This document shows positions 1-10,389 of a stretch of 64,000 bases of DNA, one piece after another. Origin of the DNA: FEN-299 sp963717945 (lineage in GTDB: Bacteria > Acidobacteriota > Vicinamibacteria > Vicinamibacterales > Fen-181); NCBI GenBank assembly GCA_963717945.1, contig CAVQXT010000001.1:434001-498000 (forward strand). The letters are read 5' to 3'. The notes under the pieces are model-generated. The model worked only from the letters and a program-made list of their open reading frames with translations, ran no database searches and was not told the origin of the DNA. Each line of letters opens with the position of its first letter. Positions within the stretch are counted from its first letter, which is position 1. The position numbers were made by a program, and so were the translations under genes.

Positions 1-933
1 CAGGTCGGCGTAGGGCAGGGCGTCCTCGACCGTCGTCACGGTGTAGCCCGCCATGCAGGCCTGCAGCGCGCAGATCGGATCGATCTCGGTCACCTGGACG
101 CGCATCTTCGTCGAGGCCAGCGACTGGGCCGATCCCTTGCCCACGTCCCCGAACCCGCAGACGACGGCCACCTTGCCGGCCAGCATGAGGTCGGTGGCTC
201 GGCGGATGCCGTCGACGAGGGACTCGCGGCAGCCGTAGACGTTGTCGAACTTCGACTTGGTGACCGAGTCGTTGACGTTGATGGCGGGGAAGAGCAGCTT
301 GCCCTGCTCGTGCAGCTGGTAGAGCCGGTGCACGCCGGTCGTCGTTTCCTCGGAGACGCCCCTGAGCCCCTTGACCACCGCGTGGAAGAACCCCTTGCGC
401 TCCACGATCGTCCGCTTCAACAGGGCGTTGATGATCTGGAGTTCCTTGTTGTCGGTCGGCTCGTCCAGGACGGCCGCGTTCTCCTCGGCGGCGTAGCCCC
501 GGTGAATCAGGAGCGTGGCGTCGCCGCCGTCGTCCACGATGAGCTCGGGCCCCCGGCCGTCGGGCCAGGTCAGCGCGCGCAGCGTGAAGGCCCAGTAGTC
601 CTCGAGGCTCTCCCCCTTGAACGCGAAGACCGGAACCCCGGCGGCCGCGATCGCGGCGGCCGCGTGGTCCTGCGTCGAGAAGATGTTGCACGACGCCCAC
701 CGCACGTCGGCGCCCAGTTCCTTCAGGGTCTCGATCAGGACGGCGGTCTGGATCGTCATGTGCAACGAGCCGGTGATGCGGGCGCCGGCCAGCGCCTTCG
801 CGGCGCCGTACTTGCGCCGCGTCGCCATCAGACCCGGCATCTCGTGCTCGGCCAGCGCGATTTCCTTCCGTCCGAAAGCGGCAAGCGCGAGGTCTTTCAC
901 CGCGAAGTCCTGAATCGTGGCCACTCGGTTCAC
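1..933 (-). CDS. ahcY: Adenosylhomocysteinase, C-terminal part cut off by window edge
   Basis: Hydrolyses S-adenosylhomocysteine to adenosine and homocysteine in the cytoplasm, closing the methylation cycle. The 311 visible residues start MNRVATIQDFAVKD and include the NAD-binding Rossmann motif GFGDVGKG, preceded by a region with INVNDSVTKSKFDN, both typical of the family. Full-length enzymes have about 420-480 residues, so roughly a third is missing at the left edge. The GTG start is chosen because TAAGGAGA lies five bases upstream. No frame problem is visible. It is divergent from the pilin-like gene at 1244. I saw no SAH riboswitch core in its leader, although such riboswitches precede ahcY in some proteobacteria. 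Confidence 0.95.
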   Translation of the reverse strand, partial: MNRVATIQDFAVKDLALAAFGRKEIALAEHEMPGLMATRRKYGAAKALAGARITGSLHMTIQTAVLIETLKELGADVRWASCNIFSTQDHAAAAIAAAGVPVFAFKGESLEDYWAFTLRALTWPDGRGPELIVDDGGDATLLIHRGYAAEENAAVLDEPTDNKELQIINALLKRTIVERKGFFHAVVKGLRGVSEETTTGVHRLYQLHEQGKLLFPAINVNDSVTKSKFDNVYGCRESLVDGIRRATDLMLAGKVAVVCGFGDVGKGSAQSLASTKMRVQVTEIDPICALQACMAGYTVTTVEDALPYADL

Positions 934-1243
934 AGTACTCTCCTTATCCGCAGCCCGGGCTCGGAGCCCCGGCGCAACTCACTAGGGTACCGTGGTTCGG
1001 CGGTTCGCACAATGGTGCGACCACCGCCGGCCAGGAGGCCGGCGCCACACGGTCCTGGTGGCGCGAGCCTCCTGGCTCGCGGCCGCCGGCGCCAGCAGCG
1101 CGTGATGCCGAAACTGCAATCTCCGACACCCTCAACCCCGGCATCGGATGCGTACTTCGCCAGCTCGACGGCCGGTTCAGCGGTTGATCCGGGCCGGCAT
1201 CGTTGTTGCTCACGCACCTTTCGCGAGGTCACTGGAGGCATCC
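934..1243. other. Divergent intergenic region between ahcY and pilin gene
   Basis: About 310 bases with no credible gene. It holds the ahcY ribosome-binding site (939-946), an inverted pair of REP-like palindromes (1026-1080) and the pilin ribosome-binding site GGAGG at 1234-1238. No convincing sigma-70 boxes were found by eye. Confidence 0.6.
1026..1080. repeat. Inverted pair of REP-like palindromes (BIME-like)
   Basis: Two copies of one element face each other. The left copy is GCCGGC-CAGGAG-GCCGGC (1026-1043) followed by GCCAC. The right copy is GCGAGCC-TCCT-GGCTCGC (1063-1080) preceded by GGTGGC. The reverse complement of the right copy aligns with the left copy, sharing the GCCAGGAGGC core and GCGCCAC tail. 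The arrangement resembles bacterial interspersed mosaic elements made of two inverted REPs. Confidence 0.7.
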
Positions 1244-1780
1244 ATGCACGGACGGGCGCCAGGAGGCTTCACGCTCATCGAGCTGCTCATCGTCGTCGCG
1301 ATCATCGGCATCATCGCCGCGATCGCCGTGCCGGGCCTGATGCGGGCCCGGATGGCCGGAAACGAGGCGTCGGCGATCGGCTCGCTGCGCGCCATCAACG
1401 CCGCCCAGGCCGGCTACGCGTCGGGCTGCGGACAGGGCTCCTACGCCGGCACGCTGGCGGACCTCGGCAAGCCGCCGCAGGCCGGCACGGAGGGGTTCAT
1501 CGGGCCCGACCTGACGGCGGACCCGGCCACCAAGAGCGGGTACACGCTGACGATGACGGCCGGGGATGCGGCCGCGGGCGGCGTGACGGGGTGCAACAAC
1601 CCGACGTCTCTCACGCAGGCGTACTTCGTGGCCGCCGACCCGCTGGTCGCCAACTCGACTGGAACGCGGCGGTTCGGCACCAACCAGGGAGGCACGATCT
1701 ACCAGTCGACGGCCAGCCCGCCGGAAGCGCTGGCCGTCACGGTGGTCGGCGCGCCGCCCGGCGCGGCGCCGATACAGTAA
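1244..1780 (+). CDS. Type IV pilin-like / GspG-like prepilin
   Basis: Probable structural subunit of a type IV pilus or pseudopilus, inserted in the inner membrane and processed by PilD-type prepilin peptidase. The 178-residue product begins with a short leader ending in GG, then FTLIELLIVVAIIGIIAAIA. This is the classic class III signal with Glu at mature position 5, followed by the hydrophobic alpha-1N helix. The C-terminal globular part has two cysteines (in SGCGQGS and TGCNNPT) that could form the D-region disulfide. The ATG at 1244 is chosen because GGAGG ends five bases upstream. No assembly genes are nearby, so this is an orphan pilin. A minor pilin role is equally possible. Confidence 0.85.
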   Translation: MHGRAPGGFTLIELLIVVAIIGIIAAIAVPGLMRARMAGNEASAIGSLRAINAAQAGYASGCGQGSYAGTLADLGKPPQAGTEGFIGPDLTADPATKSGYTLTMTAGDAAAGGVTGCNNPTSLTQAYFVAADPLVANSTGTRRFGTNQGGTIYQSTASPPEALAVTVVGAPPGAAPIQ

Positions 1781-1792
1781 GGCGGCAGGCGG

Positions 1793-1869
1793 TAGCGCAG
1801 GCCTGAAGGCCTGCGCTATCTGGGAATCTCCGCAGGATCTGCTGATAGCGCAGGGCTTCAGCCCTGCGC
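1793..1869. repeat. Two REP-like perfect hairpins, possible bidirectional terminator
   Basis: Two related palindromes lie between convergent genes (pilin and grpE). One is TAGCGCAGGCCT-GA-AGGCCTGCGCTA (1793-1818, 12-bp arms). The other is GCGCAGGGCT-TC-AGCCCTGCGC (1848-1869, 10-bp arms). Both share the GCGCAGG core. There is no T-tract, so they are not classical intrinsic terminators, but such hairpins could stop or protect both convergent transcripts. Confidence 0.7.
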
Positions 1870-1900
1870 CGCGGGCCGTGAGGCGCGAGGCGTGAGGCGC

Positions 1901-2503
1901 TCAGGGCGCCAGCCGGCCGACGGCGACGGCGGCCGGCCTCAACACGACATCGCCGATGCCGTAGCCGGGGCGGATCACGCTGACCACGCGATCGTCGAGG
2001 GTCGGGTCGGTGACCGGAACGATCGAGATCGCTTCGTGCCGCCGGGGATCGAAGGCCGCGCCGTCGTCCTCGAAGCGGACGACCTGGTAGGCGGCCAGCT
2101 TAGAGAGGAACAGGTCGCGCACCAGTTCCACGCCCTTGAGAAGGGCGGGATCGCCTGAAGCGGCCGAGGAGCCGGCCGCGATCGCGCGGTCCAGGTTGTC
2201 GGCGACGTCCAGCAGGTCGGTCAGGAGCGCCCGGCGGGTGCGCTCGACTTCCTTGTCCACGTCGCGGCGAAGCCGCGCGCGGACCTGGTCGAACTCTGCC
2301 GCGCTGTCCCGGAACCGCTGGGCGTGGGCCTGGATGGCCTTGTCCTTCTCGGCAAGCTGCTGTTCGAGCTCCTCGAGGTAGCTGGGCTTCCTGGGCCGTC
2401 CGGCCTCGGCGGGCGCCCCGGTGCCGCCGTGCGTCCACCAGCGGCGGTCGACCACCTTTACCGGGGCTTCGTCGGTCGTGTCGAGTGTGTCGTCGTTGTC
2501 CAT
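1901..2503 (-). CDS. grpE: GrpE, nucleotide exchange factor for DnaK
   Basis: Cytoplasmic co-chaperone that releases ADP from DnaK. The product has 200 residues, normal for GrpE. It has a charged N-terminal tail, then a long coiled-coil helix (about residues 40-90, YLEELEQQLAEKDKAIQAHA onward), a LLDVADNLDRAI segment typical of the family, and a C-terminal beta wing (about 140-200) with the GYGIGDVVLRPA motif close to the conserved GY-ln-dRVLRPA-V end. It is the last gene of the clpS-clpA-grpE run, 18 bases after clpA. No dnaK or dnaJ gene is in the window, and the DnaK copy it serves cannot be told from here. Confidence 0.85.
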   Translation of the reverse strand: MDNDDTLDTTDEAPVKVVDRRWWTHGGTGAPAEAGRPRKPSYLEELEQQLAEKDKAIQAHAQRFRDSAAEFDQVRARLRRDVDKEVERTRRALLTDLLDVADNLDRAIAAGSSAASGDPALLKGVELVRDLFLSKLAAYQVVRFEDDGAAFDPRRHEAISIVPVTDPTLDDRVVSVIRPGYGIGDVVLRPAAVAVGRLAP

Positions 2504-2521
2504 GGCGTCAATACGGCGGGG

Positions 2522-4870
<2,349 letters not shown>

Positions 4871-4900
4871 GGGACTCCTCGATCCCGCGACCGACGCGGG

Positions 4901-5215
4901 CTACGCCTCTTCGATGCTCGCCCTCAGGGGGAACCCCCGCTCGCGGGCCAGGCCGTGCACCAGGCCGACCTTGGTCTCGGCGATCTCGTGCGGGTAGACG
5001 CCGGCGGTGCCCCGCCCGTGGCAGTGCACTTCCATCATGACGCGGTACGCCTCGGCCGGCTGCCTCAGGAAGACCGTCTCGAGCACCGACACGACGAAGT
5101 CCATCGTCGTGTAGTCGTCGTTGTGGAGCACGACCCGGTACAGGGGGGACTGGCGGATCTCCTGCTCGGGGCGATCGGCGATCTCCGTGTCGCGCGCGGG
5201 GCGTTGATCCGGCAT
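4901..5215 (-). CDS. clpS: ClpS, N-end rule adaptor of ClpA
   Basis: Delivers proteins with bulky N-terminal residues to ClpA. The 104-residue product has a flexible N-terminal tail and then the ClpS fold, with YRVVLHNDDYTTMDFVV (the Asn-Asp-Asp loop that binds the substrate alpha-amino group) and the MEVHCHGRG strand carrying the conserved His. Size and motifs are standard. It is the first gene of the clpS-clpA-grpE unit. A TATACT box on the reverse strand (5290-5285) lies about 70 bases upstream of the start. No clear Shine-Dalgarno sequence precedes the ATG. Confidence 0.96.
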   Translation of the reverse strand: MPDQRPARDTEIADRPEQEIRQSPLYRVVLHNDDYTTMDFVVSVLETVFLRQPAEAYRVMMEVHCHGRGTAGVYPHEIAETKVGLVHGLARERGFPLRASIEEA

Positions 5216-5284
5216 CCGGTCAGGAGGCGCGGCGGACGGCCGCGCCCGTCATCCTCCATCGTTGGCCGTGGAACGAGCGTCTTC

Positions 5285-5346
5285 AGTATAAGCCCACCGG
5301 CTTGCCCGGCGCAGGCGGTCGCGGCGTGGCCGCCGTGCGGTATACT
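5285..5346. promoter_or_regulatory. Divergent -10 boxes between clpS and tetR
   Basis: TATACT occurs on the reverse strand at 5290-5285 (towards clpS) and on the forward strand at 5341-5346 (towards the TetR gene). A small inverted repeat, AAGCC-CACC-GGCTT (5290-5303), overlaps the clpS-side box. No good -35 boxes were found, so the assignment rests on the -10 matches and their position. Confidence 0.4.
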
Positions 5347-5414
5347 GACCTGAGAGTCATTCCACTGACCGAACGGGTTAGCCGCCCGGCGGCGAGAGGA
5401 GCCCAGTCACGCGT

Positions 5415-6023
5415 ATGGCCCGCACCAAGAAGGACGTCGTCACCGAGTTCCGCAGGGCCGAGATTCTCGACGCCGCCTACCGGGTGTTCGCCGAACGGGG
5501 CTTCGAGCAGGCGACGATGGCGGAGATTGCGGCGGCCGCGGGCGTCGCCAAGGGAACGCTCTATCTCTACTACCCGTCCAAGCAGGACATCTACGACGCC
5601 GCGCTCCGCCAGAGCGTGGTCGATGTCCACGCCCGCACGAAGGCGGCTCTCGGCGGCGCCCGAACCGTGAGCGAGAAGATCCAGGCGTTTATCGACACCA
5701 AGCTGCGCTACTTCGAAGAGCACGGGGACTTCTTCCGCATCTCGGAGCGGGAGTTCGGCTACCCGGCCTGCGGCCGGGGCCAGCACGCGAAGCACGTGGA
5801 CGAGCTGCGCCTCGAGCAGGTGAAGCTGCTCGACCAGATCCTGCAGCAGGCCGTGCGCCGGAAGGCCATCCGGCCGATCCGCACCGAGGCGGCGGCGTCC
5901 GCGATTTTCGACCTCACGCGAAGCATCGTGACCGAGCGGCTGCGCGGCGCCAGCCGGGCCACGCTCGACGAGGATATCGGGTTCGCGTTCGATCTCACGT
6001 GGAAAGGAATCGGATACCGATGA
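5415..6023 (+). CDS. TetR/AcrR-family transcriptional repressor
   Basis: Probable local repressor of the efflux genes that follow. The 202-residue product has an N-terminal helix-turn-helix (about residues 15-60) with EILDAAYRVFAERGFEQATM and GVAKGTLYLYYPSKQDIYDAAL, the standard TetR signature. An all-helical ligand domain follows. Its stop codon overlaps the start of the TolC gene by four bases (ATGA), so it is translated with the pump it presumably controls. An AGAGGAG stretch lies about a dozen bases before the ATG. Ligand unknown. Confidence 0.9.
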   Translation: MARTKKDVVTEFRRAEILDAAYRVFAERGFEQATMAEIAAAAGVAKGTLYLYYPSKQDIYDAALRQSVVDVHARTKAALGGARTVSEKIQAFIDTKLRYFEEHGDFFRISEREFGYPACGRGQHAKHVDELRLEQVKLLDQILQQAVRRKAIRPIRTEAAASAIFDLTRSIVTERLRGASRATLDEDIGFAFDLTWKGIGYR

Positions 6024-7498
6024 CAACCAGGCTGACGGGCAGGGGGCGACGGGTGGCGGCACTCACCGTCGCCGGGCTGGTCGTGCTGGCCGGCGCCAGC
6101 CGCGGGCAGGGGCCGGGCGGAGAGCCGCAGCTGCCGCGGCAGGGGGGCCTGGCGCTCCCCGGGCCGTCGAGCACGCTCGTGATCTCGCCGGGCGCCCTCG
6201 CGGGAGCGGTGCCGGCGGGGCGGGCGACATCGGGAGTCATGCCGCTCTCGCTCTCCGATGCCGTCGCGCGGGGCCTCGAGCAGAACCTGGGCGTCGTGCT
6301 CGGCGAGCAGGCCGTCCGGTCGGCCAACGGCACGCGCTGGCAGGCGCTCAGCAGCATGCTCCCGAGCGCCGCGGTGACGCTGGGCCAGGCCCGCGAGGAG
6401 ATCAACCTCGAGGAGTACGGCTTCCCGGTCGCCCCCGGGGAGTCGCCGATCATCGGCCCCTTCAACGTCTCGTCGGTGCACCTCACGGCGACGGCGCCCA
6501 TCTTCGACTACTCGGCCATCCAGCGCGCGAAGGCCGGCGCCAACGCGGCGACGGCCGCGAAGCACTCCTTCCGCGACGCCCGGGACATGGTCGTCTACGT
6601 GACGGCGAGCCTCTACCTGCAGGCGGTCACCGGGGCGAGCCGGGTCGACGCGGCGCGCGCCCAGCTCGTCACCGCGCAGGCGCTCTACGACCGGGCCGTG
6701 ACCCAGAAGCAGGCGGGCGTCGTCGCCGGCATCGAGGTGCTGCGGGCCGAGGTCCAGCTGCAGTCGCAGCACGAGCGCGTCATCTTCTTCGAGAACGAGT
6801 TCGCCAAGCAGAAGCTGGCCCTGGCCCGGGCCATCGGGATCCCGCTCGGGCAGCAAATCGACCTGACCGACCGGATGCCGTACGTGTCGCTGGGGGCGAT
6901 GACGCTCGACGAGAGCCTGAAGCAGGCGTACGAGTCCCGCCAGGACCTGCAGAGCGCGCAGGCCCTGGTGGACGCGGCCCGGGCCGCCAAGCAGTCGGCC
7001 ATCGGCGAGGCGCTGCCGTCGGCGCACCTGCTGGCCGACGTCGGGCGCAGCTCGACCGGCTGGGATTCGCTGCACGGGACCTACGCCGTTCAGGCGTCGG
7101 TCACCATCCCGATCTTCCAGGGCGGGCGGGTGCGGGGCCGCGTGGAGCAGGCCGACGCCCAGCTCAAGCAGCAGCAGGCGCAGGTCGAGGACCTGCGCGC
7201 CCGGATCGAGTACGAGGTGCGCTCGGCGCTGCTCGACGTGCAGGCGGCCGACGACCGGGTCCGGGTCGCCAGGAGCGCGGCCGACCTGGCCGGCGCGCAA
7301 CTCGCGCAGGCCCAGGACCGGTTCGTGGCCGGCGTCGCGAGCAACATCGAGGTCGTGCTGGCGCAGGAGGCGGTGGCCACGTCCACCGAGAACTACCTGT
7401 CGGCTCTCTACGCGCACAACCTGGCCAAGATCTCGCTCGCCCGCGCCATCGGCCTCTCCGAGGCGCGCGCGCAGCGGTTCCTCGGGGGCACCGACTGA
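6020..7498 (+). CDS. TolC-family outer membrane efflux protein
   Basis: Outer-membrane exit duct for a tripartite pump. The 492-residue product has an N-terminal signal peptide (MTTRLTGRGRRVAALTVAGL, then an alanine-rich stretch) and two OEP repeats of long amphipathic helices, such as SLSDAVARGLEQNLGVVLGE near residue 75 and QQAQVEDLRARIEYEVRSAL near 385. It sits between tetR (four-base overlap) and the EmrA-like gene. The ATG in the ATGA overlap is preferred over an in-frame ATG 21 bases upstream, since that one lies inside tetR and would put charged residues before the signal peptide. Confidence 0.9.
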   Translation: MTTRLTGRGRRVAALTVAGLVVLAGASRGQGPGGEPQLPRQGGLALPGPSSTLVISPGALAGAVPAGRATSGVMPLSLSDAVARGLEQNLGVVLGEQAVRSANGTRWQALSSMLPSAAVTLGQAREEINLEEYGFPVAPGESPIIGPFNVSSVHLTATAPIFDYSAIQRAKAGANAATAAKHSFRDARDMVVYVTASLYLQAVTGASRVDAARAQLVTAQALYDRAVTQKQAGVVAGIEVLRAEVQLQSQHERVIFFENEFAKQKLALARAIGIPLGQQIDLTDRMPYVSLGAMTLDESLKQAYESRQDLQSAQALVDAARAAKQSAIGEALPSAHLLADVGRSSTGWDSLHGTYAVQASVTIPIFQGGRVRGRVEQADAQLKQQQAQVEDLRARIEYEVRSALLDVQAADDRVRVARSAADLAGAQLAQAQDRFVAGVASNIEVVLAQEAVATSTENYLSALYAHNLAKISLARAIGLSEARAQRFLGGTD

Positions 7499-7533
7499 TG
7501 GCGGACCGTTGTGATGAACGGGAGAAAGCGACC

Positions 7534-8805
7534 ATGAGCGAGGCAACGCAGGCCGGCGCGCCGGCCGAACACGTGTCGGGCGGCGGAGTCGGCGGCTATC
7601 TCCGCGACGGGCGCGGCCGGCGCTTCCTGCTGGCGGGCGGCGTCGTGGTCGTGCTGGCCGTCGCCGGCGCCTGGTGGTACCTGAGCGGCCACGAATCGAC
7701 CGACGACGCGCAGGTCGACGGCCACATCGTGCCAATTGCCGCCCGTGTCGGCGGGACCGTCGCCGACGTGAAGGTCGACGACAACCAGGTGGTCGAGGCG
7801 GGCGCGGTCCTGGTCGACATCGACCAGCGGGACTACCGCACCGCGCTCGAGCGCGCCGGGGCCGATTACGCCGACGCGCAGGCCGCGCTGGCGGCGGCCA
7901 GGGCCGGCGTCCCGATCACGTCGACGACGACGGCCAGCCAGATGAGCTCGGCCGGCGCGAACGTGGAGCGCGCGACGGCGGGCGCCGACGCGGCGGCCCG
8001 CGACGTGGACGGGGCCCGCGCCAGGCTGGCGTCGATGCAGGCGCGGCTGAGGGAGGCCCAGGCCAACGCCACGCGCGCCGCCCGCGACCTGGAACGGATG
8101 AAGCAGCTCATCGCCAAAGACGAGGTCTCGCAGCAGCAGTACGACGCCGCCGTCGCGGCGGCCGACGCCGCGAAGGCCGCGGTGGAGTCGGCCCAGGCGT
8201 CGGTGAACGAGGTGACGCAGGCCGTATCGGTGTCCGAGAGCCGGCGGGCGCAGGCGCTCAACGCGCTCACGCAGGCGCAGGCCGAGCTGCGGACCGCGCG
8301 GACGGGGCCGGAGCAGGTTACCGTCATCAAGGCGCGCGCCGAGTCGGCGGCGGCGCGCGTGCTCCAGGCCAAGGCGGCGCTCGAGCAGGCGAACCTGAAC
8401 CTCGCCTACGCCACCGTCAAGGCGCCGGTGGCGGGCCGGGTCAGCAAGAAGAGCGTCGAGCCGGGCCAGGTGATCCAGCCGGGGCAGCCGCTGATGGCCA
8501 TCGTCCCTCTCGAGGACATCTGGATCACGGCGAACTTCAAGGAGACCCAGCTCAAGGACATGCGGCCGGGACAGCGGGCCACCGTGTCGGTGGATGCCTA
8601 CGGCCGCACCTACCAGGGCCACGTCGACAGCATCTCCGCCGCGACCGGCGCGCGCTTCAGCCTCCTGCCGCCCGAGAATGCCACGGGCAACTACGTGAAG
8701 GTCGTCCAGCGCATCCCGGTGAAGATCGTGCTCGACAAGGGCCAGGATCCGGAACACCTGCTGCGTCCGGGCATGTCGGTCGTGCCCACGGTGCACACGA
8801 GGTAG
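7534..8805 (+). CDS. emrA: EmrA-like membrane fusion protein (HlyD family)
   Basis: Periplasmic adaptor joining the inner-membrane MFS pump to TolC. After a short cytoplasmic tail there is one membrane helix (RFLLAGGVVVVLAVAGAWWY) and then ESTDDAQVDGHIVPIAARVGG, the hallmark start of the EmrA lipoyl domain. A long Ala/Gln-rich coiled coil (about residues 85-290) follows, then the second lipoyl half (LAYATVKAPVAGRV) and beta-barrel (IWITANFKETQL). The ATG at 7534 has GGGAG about ten bases upstream. An alternative ATG at 7498 overlaps the tolC stop and would add 12 residues. It is three bases ahead of emrB. Confidence 0.92.
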   Translation: MSEATQAGAPAEHVSGGGVGGYLRDGRGRRFLLAGGVVVVLAVAGAWWYLSGHESTDDAQVDGHIVPIAARVGGTVADVKVDDNQVVEAGAVLVDIDQRDYRTALERAGADYADAQAALAAARAGVPITSTTTASQMSSAGANVERATAGADAAARDVDGARARLASMQARLREAQANATRAARDLERMKQLIAKDEVSQQQYDAAVAAADAAKAAVESAQASVNEVTQAVSVSESRRAQALNALTQAQAELRTARTGPEQVTVIKARAESAAARVLQAKAALEQANLNLAYATVKAPVAGRVSKKSVEPGQVIQPGQPLMAIVPLEDIWITANFKETQLKDMRPGQRATVSVDAYGRTYQGHVDSISAATGARFSLLPPENATGNYVKVVQRIPVKIVLDKGQDPEHLLRPGMSVVPTVHTR

Positions 8806-8808
8806 GGC

Positions 8809-10386
8809 GTGACGGAGACGGACACGGAGGCGAAGACCCGGCCGGCCCCCAGCCCCTGGATCATCTCGGTGGCGGTGATGCTCGGCACCTTCATGGTGGT
8901 GCTCGACACCACGATCGTCAACGTGTCGCTGCCGCACATCGCCGGCAACCTCTCGGCGAGCATCGAGGAATCGACCTGGACGCTCACCGCGTACCTCGCG
9001 GCCAACGCCATCATCCTGCCGATCACCGGGTGGCTCGCCAACTACTTCGGCCGCCGGCGGCTGCTGCTGCTCTCGGTGGCGGGCTTCACCGGGGCGTCGC
9101 TGCTCTGCGGCCTCTCGACGAGCCTCACCGTGCTCGTCATGTGGCGGATCGTCCAGGGCCTGACCGGCGGGGTCCTGCAGCCGCTCTCGCAGGCGATCAT
9201 GCTCGAGGTGTTCGAGCCGAAGGACCGGGGCAAGGCGATGGCCTTCTTCGGCCTCGGCGTCGTGGTGGCGCCGGTGCTCGGCCCCGTGCTCGGCGGCTGG
9301 CTGACCGACAACTACTCGTGGCGCTGGGTGTTCTACGTCAACCTGCCCGTCGGCGTCGCGGCGTTCATGATGCTGCGGGCCTACGTCTTCGACCCGCCGT
9401 ACATCACGCGCGGGACGGCGCGGATCGACTACTGGGGGATCGGCCTGCTGGCGGTGGGCATCGCCGCCCTCCAGATCGGGCTGGACCAGGGGCAGCAGGA
9501 GGACTGGTTCTCCTCGCGCCTGATCGTCACGCTGGCAATCCTCTCCGCCGCCGGGCTCGTCGCCTTCGTCGCGCACGCGCTGACGGCCCGCGATCCGGTG
9601 GTGGACCTGCGCCTGTTCAAGGAGCCCACCTTCGCCATGGGCGTGGTGCTCATCACGGTGATGGGCGTCGGGCTCTACGGCAGCCTGGTGCTGATGCCGG
9701 TGCTGCTGCAGACGCTGCTCGGCTATCCGTCGCTCCAGGCCGGCTACGCGATGGCGCCGCGCGGCCTCGGGTCCCTGGTCGCGATGCCGATCATCGGGTT
9801 GCTGATGAACCGGGTGGACCCGCGGCGGATGCTCGCCGTCGGGTTCCTGGTGAACGGGCTCACCATGTACTGGATGTCGGGGCTGAACCTCGATGCCGGC
9901 TACTGGAACATCTTCTGGCCGCAGTTTGTCCAGGGCATCGGGATGGGGATGCTGTTCGTGCCGCTGACCACGGTGGCCATGGACCGGATCTCGCAGAAGG
10001 ACATGGGGCCGGCCACGAGCCTGTTCAACCTGCTCCGCAACATCGGCGGCTCGGTCGGGATCGCGCTGATCGAGACCGTGCTCGAACGCGACCGCCAGGC
10101 GCATGTCAACATGCTGGGCTCTCACGTCACCGCCTACACGCCGGCCGCGCAGTCGATGTTCGACGGGCTGCGCGCCGGCTTCGTGGCGAGCGGTAGCGAC
10201 CTGGTGACGGCGGCCGGCCGCGCCCGGGCCGCGATGTTCGGCATGGTGCAGCAGCAGGCCGCGATGATCTCGTTCCTGCACGCGTTCCAGGTGCTGGCCG
10301 TGGTGTTCGTCGTGATGATTCCACTGGTCTTCTTCATGAAGAAGCCGCGGCACCACGATGGCCCGGCGGCGATTGTCGGAGAGTAG
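8809..10386 (+). CDS. emrB: EmrB/QacA-type MFS drug exporter (DHA2 family)
   Basis: Proton-driven inner-membrane exporter with 14 predicted helices, 525 residues, standard for DHA2. It has the DHA2 start WIISVAVMLGTFMVVLDTTI with the motif D1 aspartate, the WLANYFGRRRLLLLS form of motif A after helix 2, and a motif C-like GVVVAPVLGPVLGGWL in helix 5. The GTG start is preceded by GAGG about eight bases upstream. With the genes before it, this makes a complete TetR-TolC-EmrA-EmrB cassette. Substrates cannot be told from sequence. Confidence 0.93.
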   Translation: MTETDTEAKTRPAPSPWIISVAVMLGTFMVVLDTTIVNVSLPHIAGNLSASIEESTWTLTAYLAANAIILPITGWLANYFGRRRLLLLSVAGFTGASLLCGLSTSLTVLVMWRIVQGLTGGVLQPLSQAIMLEVFEPKDRGKAMAFFGLGVVVAPVLGPVLGGWLTDNYSWRWVFYVNLPVGVAAFMMLRAYVFDPPYITRGTARIDYWGIGLLAVGIAALQIGLDQGQQEDWFSSRLIVTLAILSAAGLVAFVAHALTARDPVVDLRLFKEPTFAMGVVLITVMGVGLYGSLVLMPVLLQTLLGYPSLQAGYAMAPRGLGSLVAMPIIGLLMNRVDPRRMLAVGFLVNGLTMYWMSGLNLDAGYWNIFWPQFVQGIGMGMLFVPLTTVAMDRISQKDMGPATSLFNLLRNIGGSVGIALIETVLERDRQAHVNMLGSHVTAYTPAAQSMFDGLRAGFVASGSDLVTAAGRARAAMFGMVQQQAAMISFLHAFQVLAVVFVVMIPLVFFMKKPRHHDGPAAIVGE

Positions 10387-10389
10387 CCC

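Noticed and set aside
934..1020. SAH riboswitch upstream of ahcY
   Set aside because: Only a short leader with a plain ribosome-binding site is seen; the nearby palindromes belong to a repeated element.
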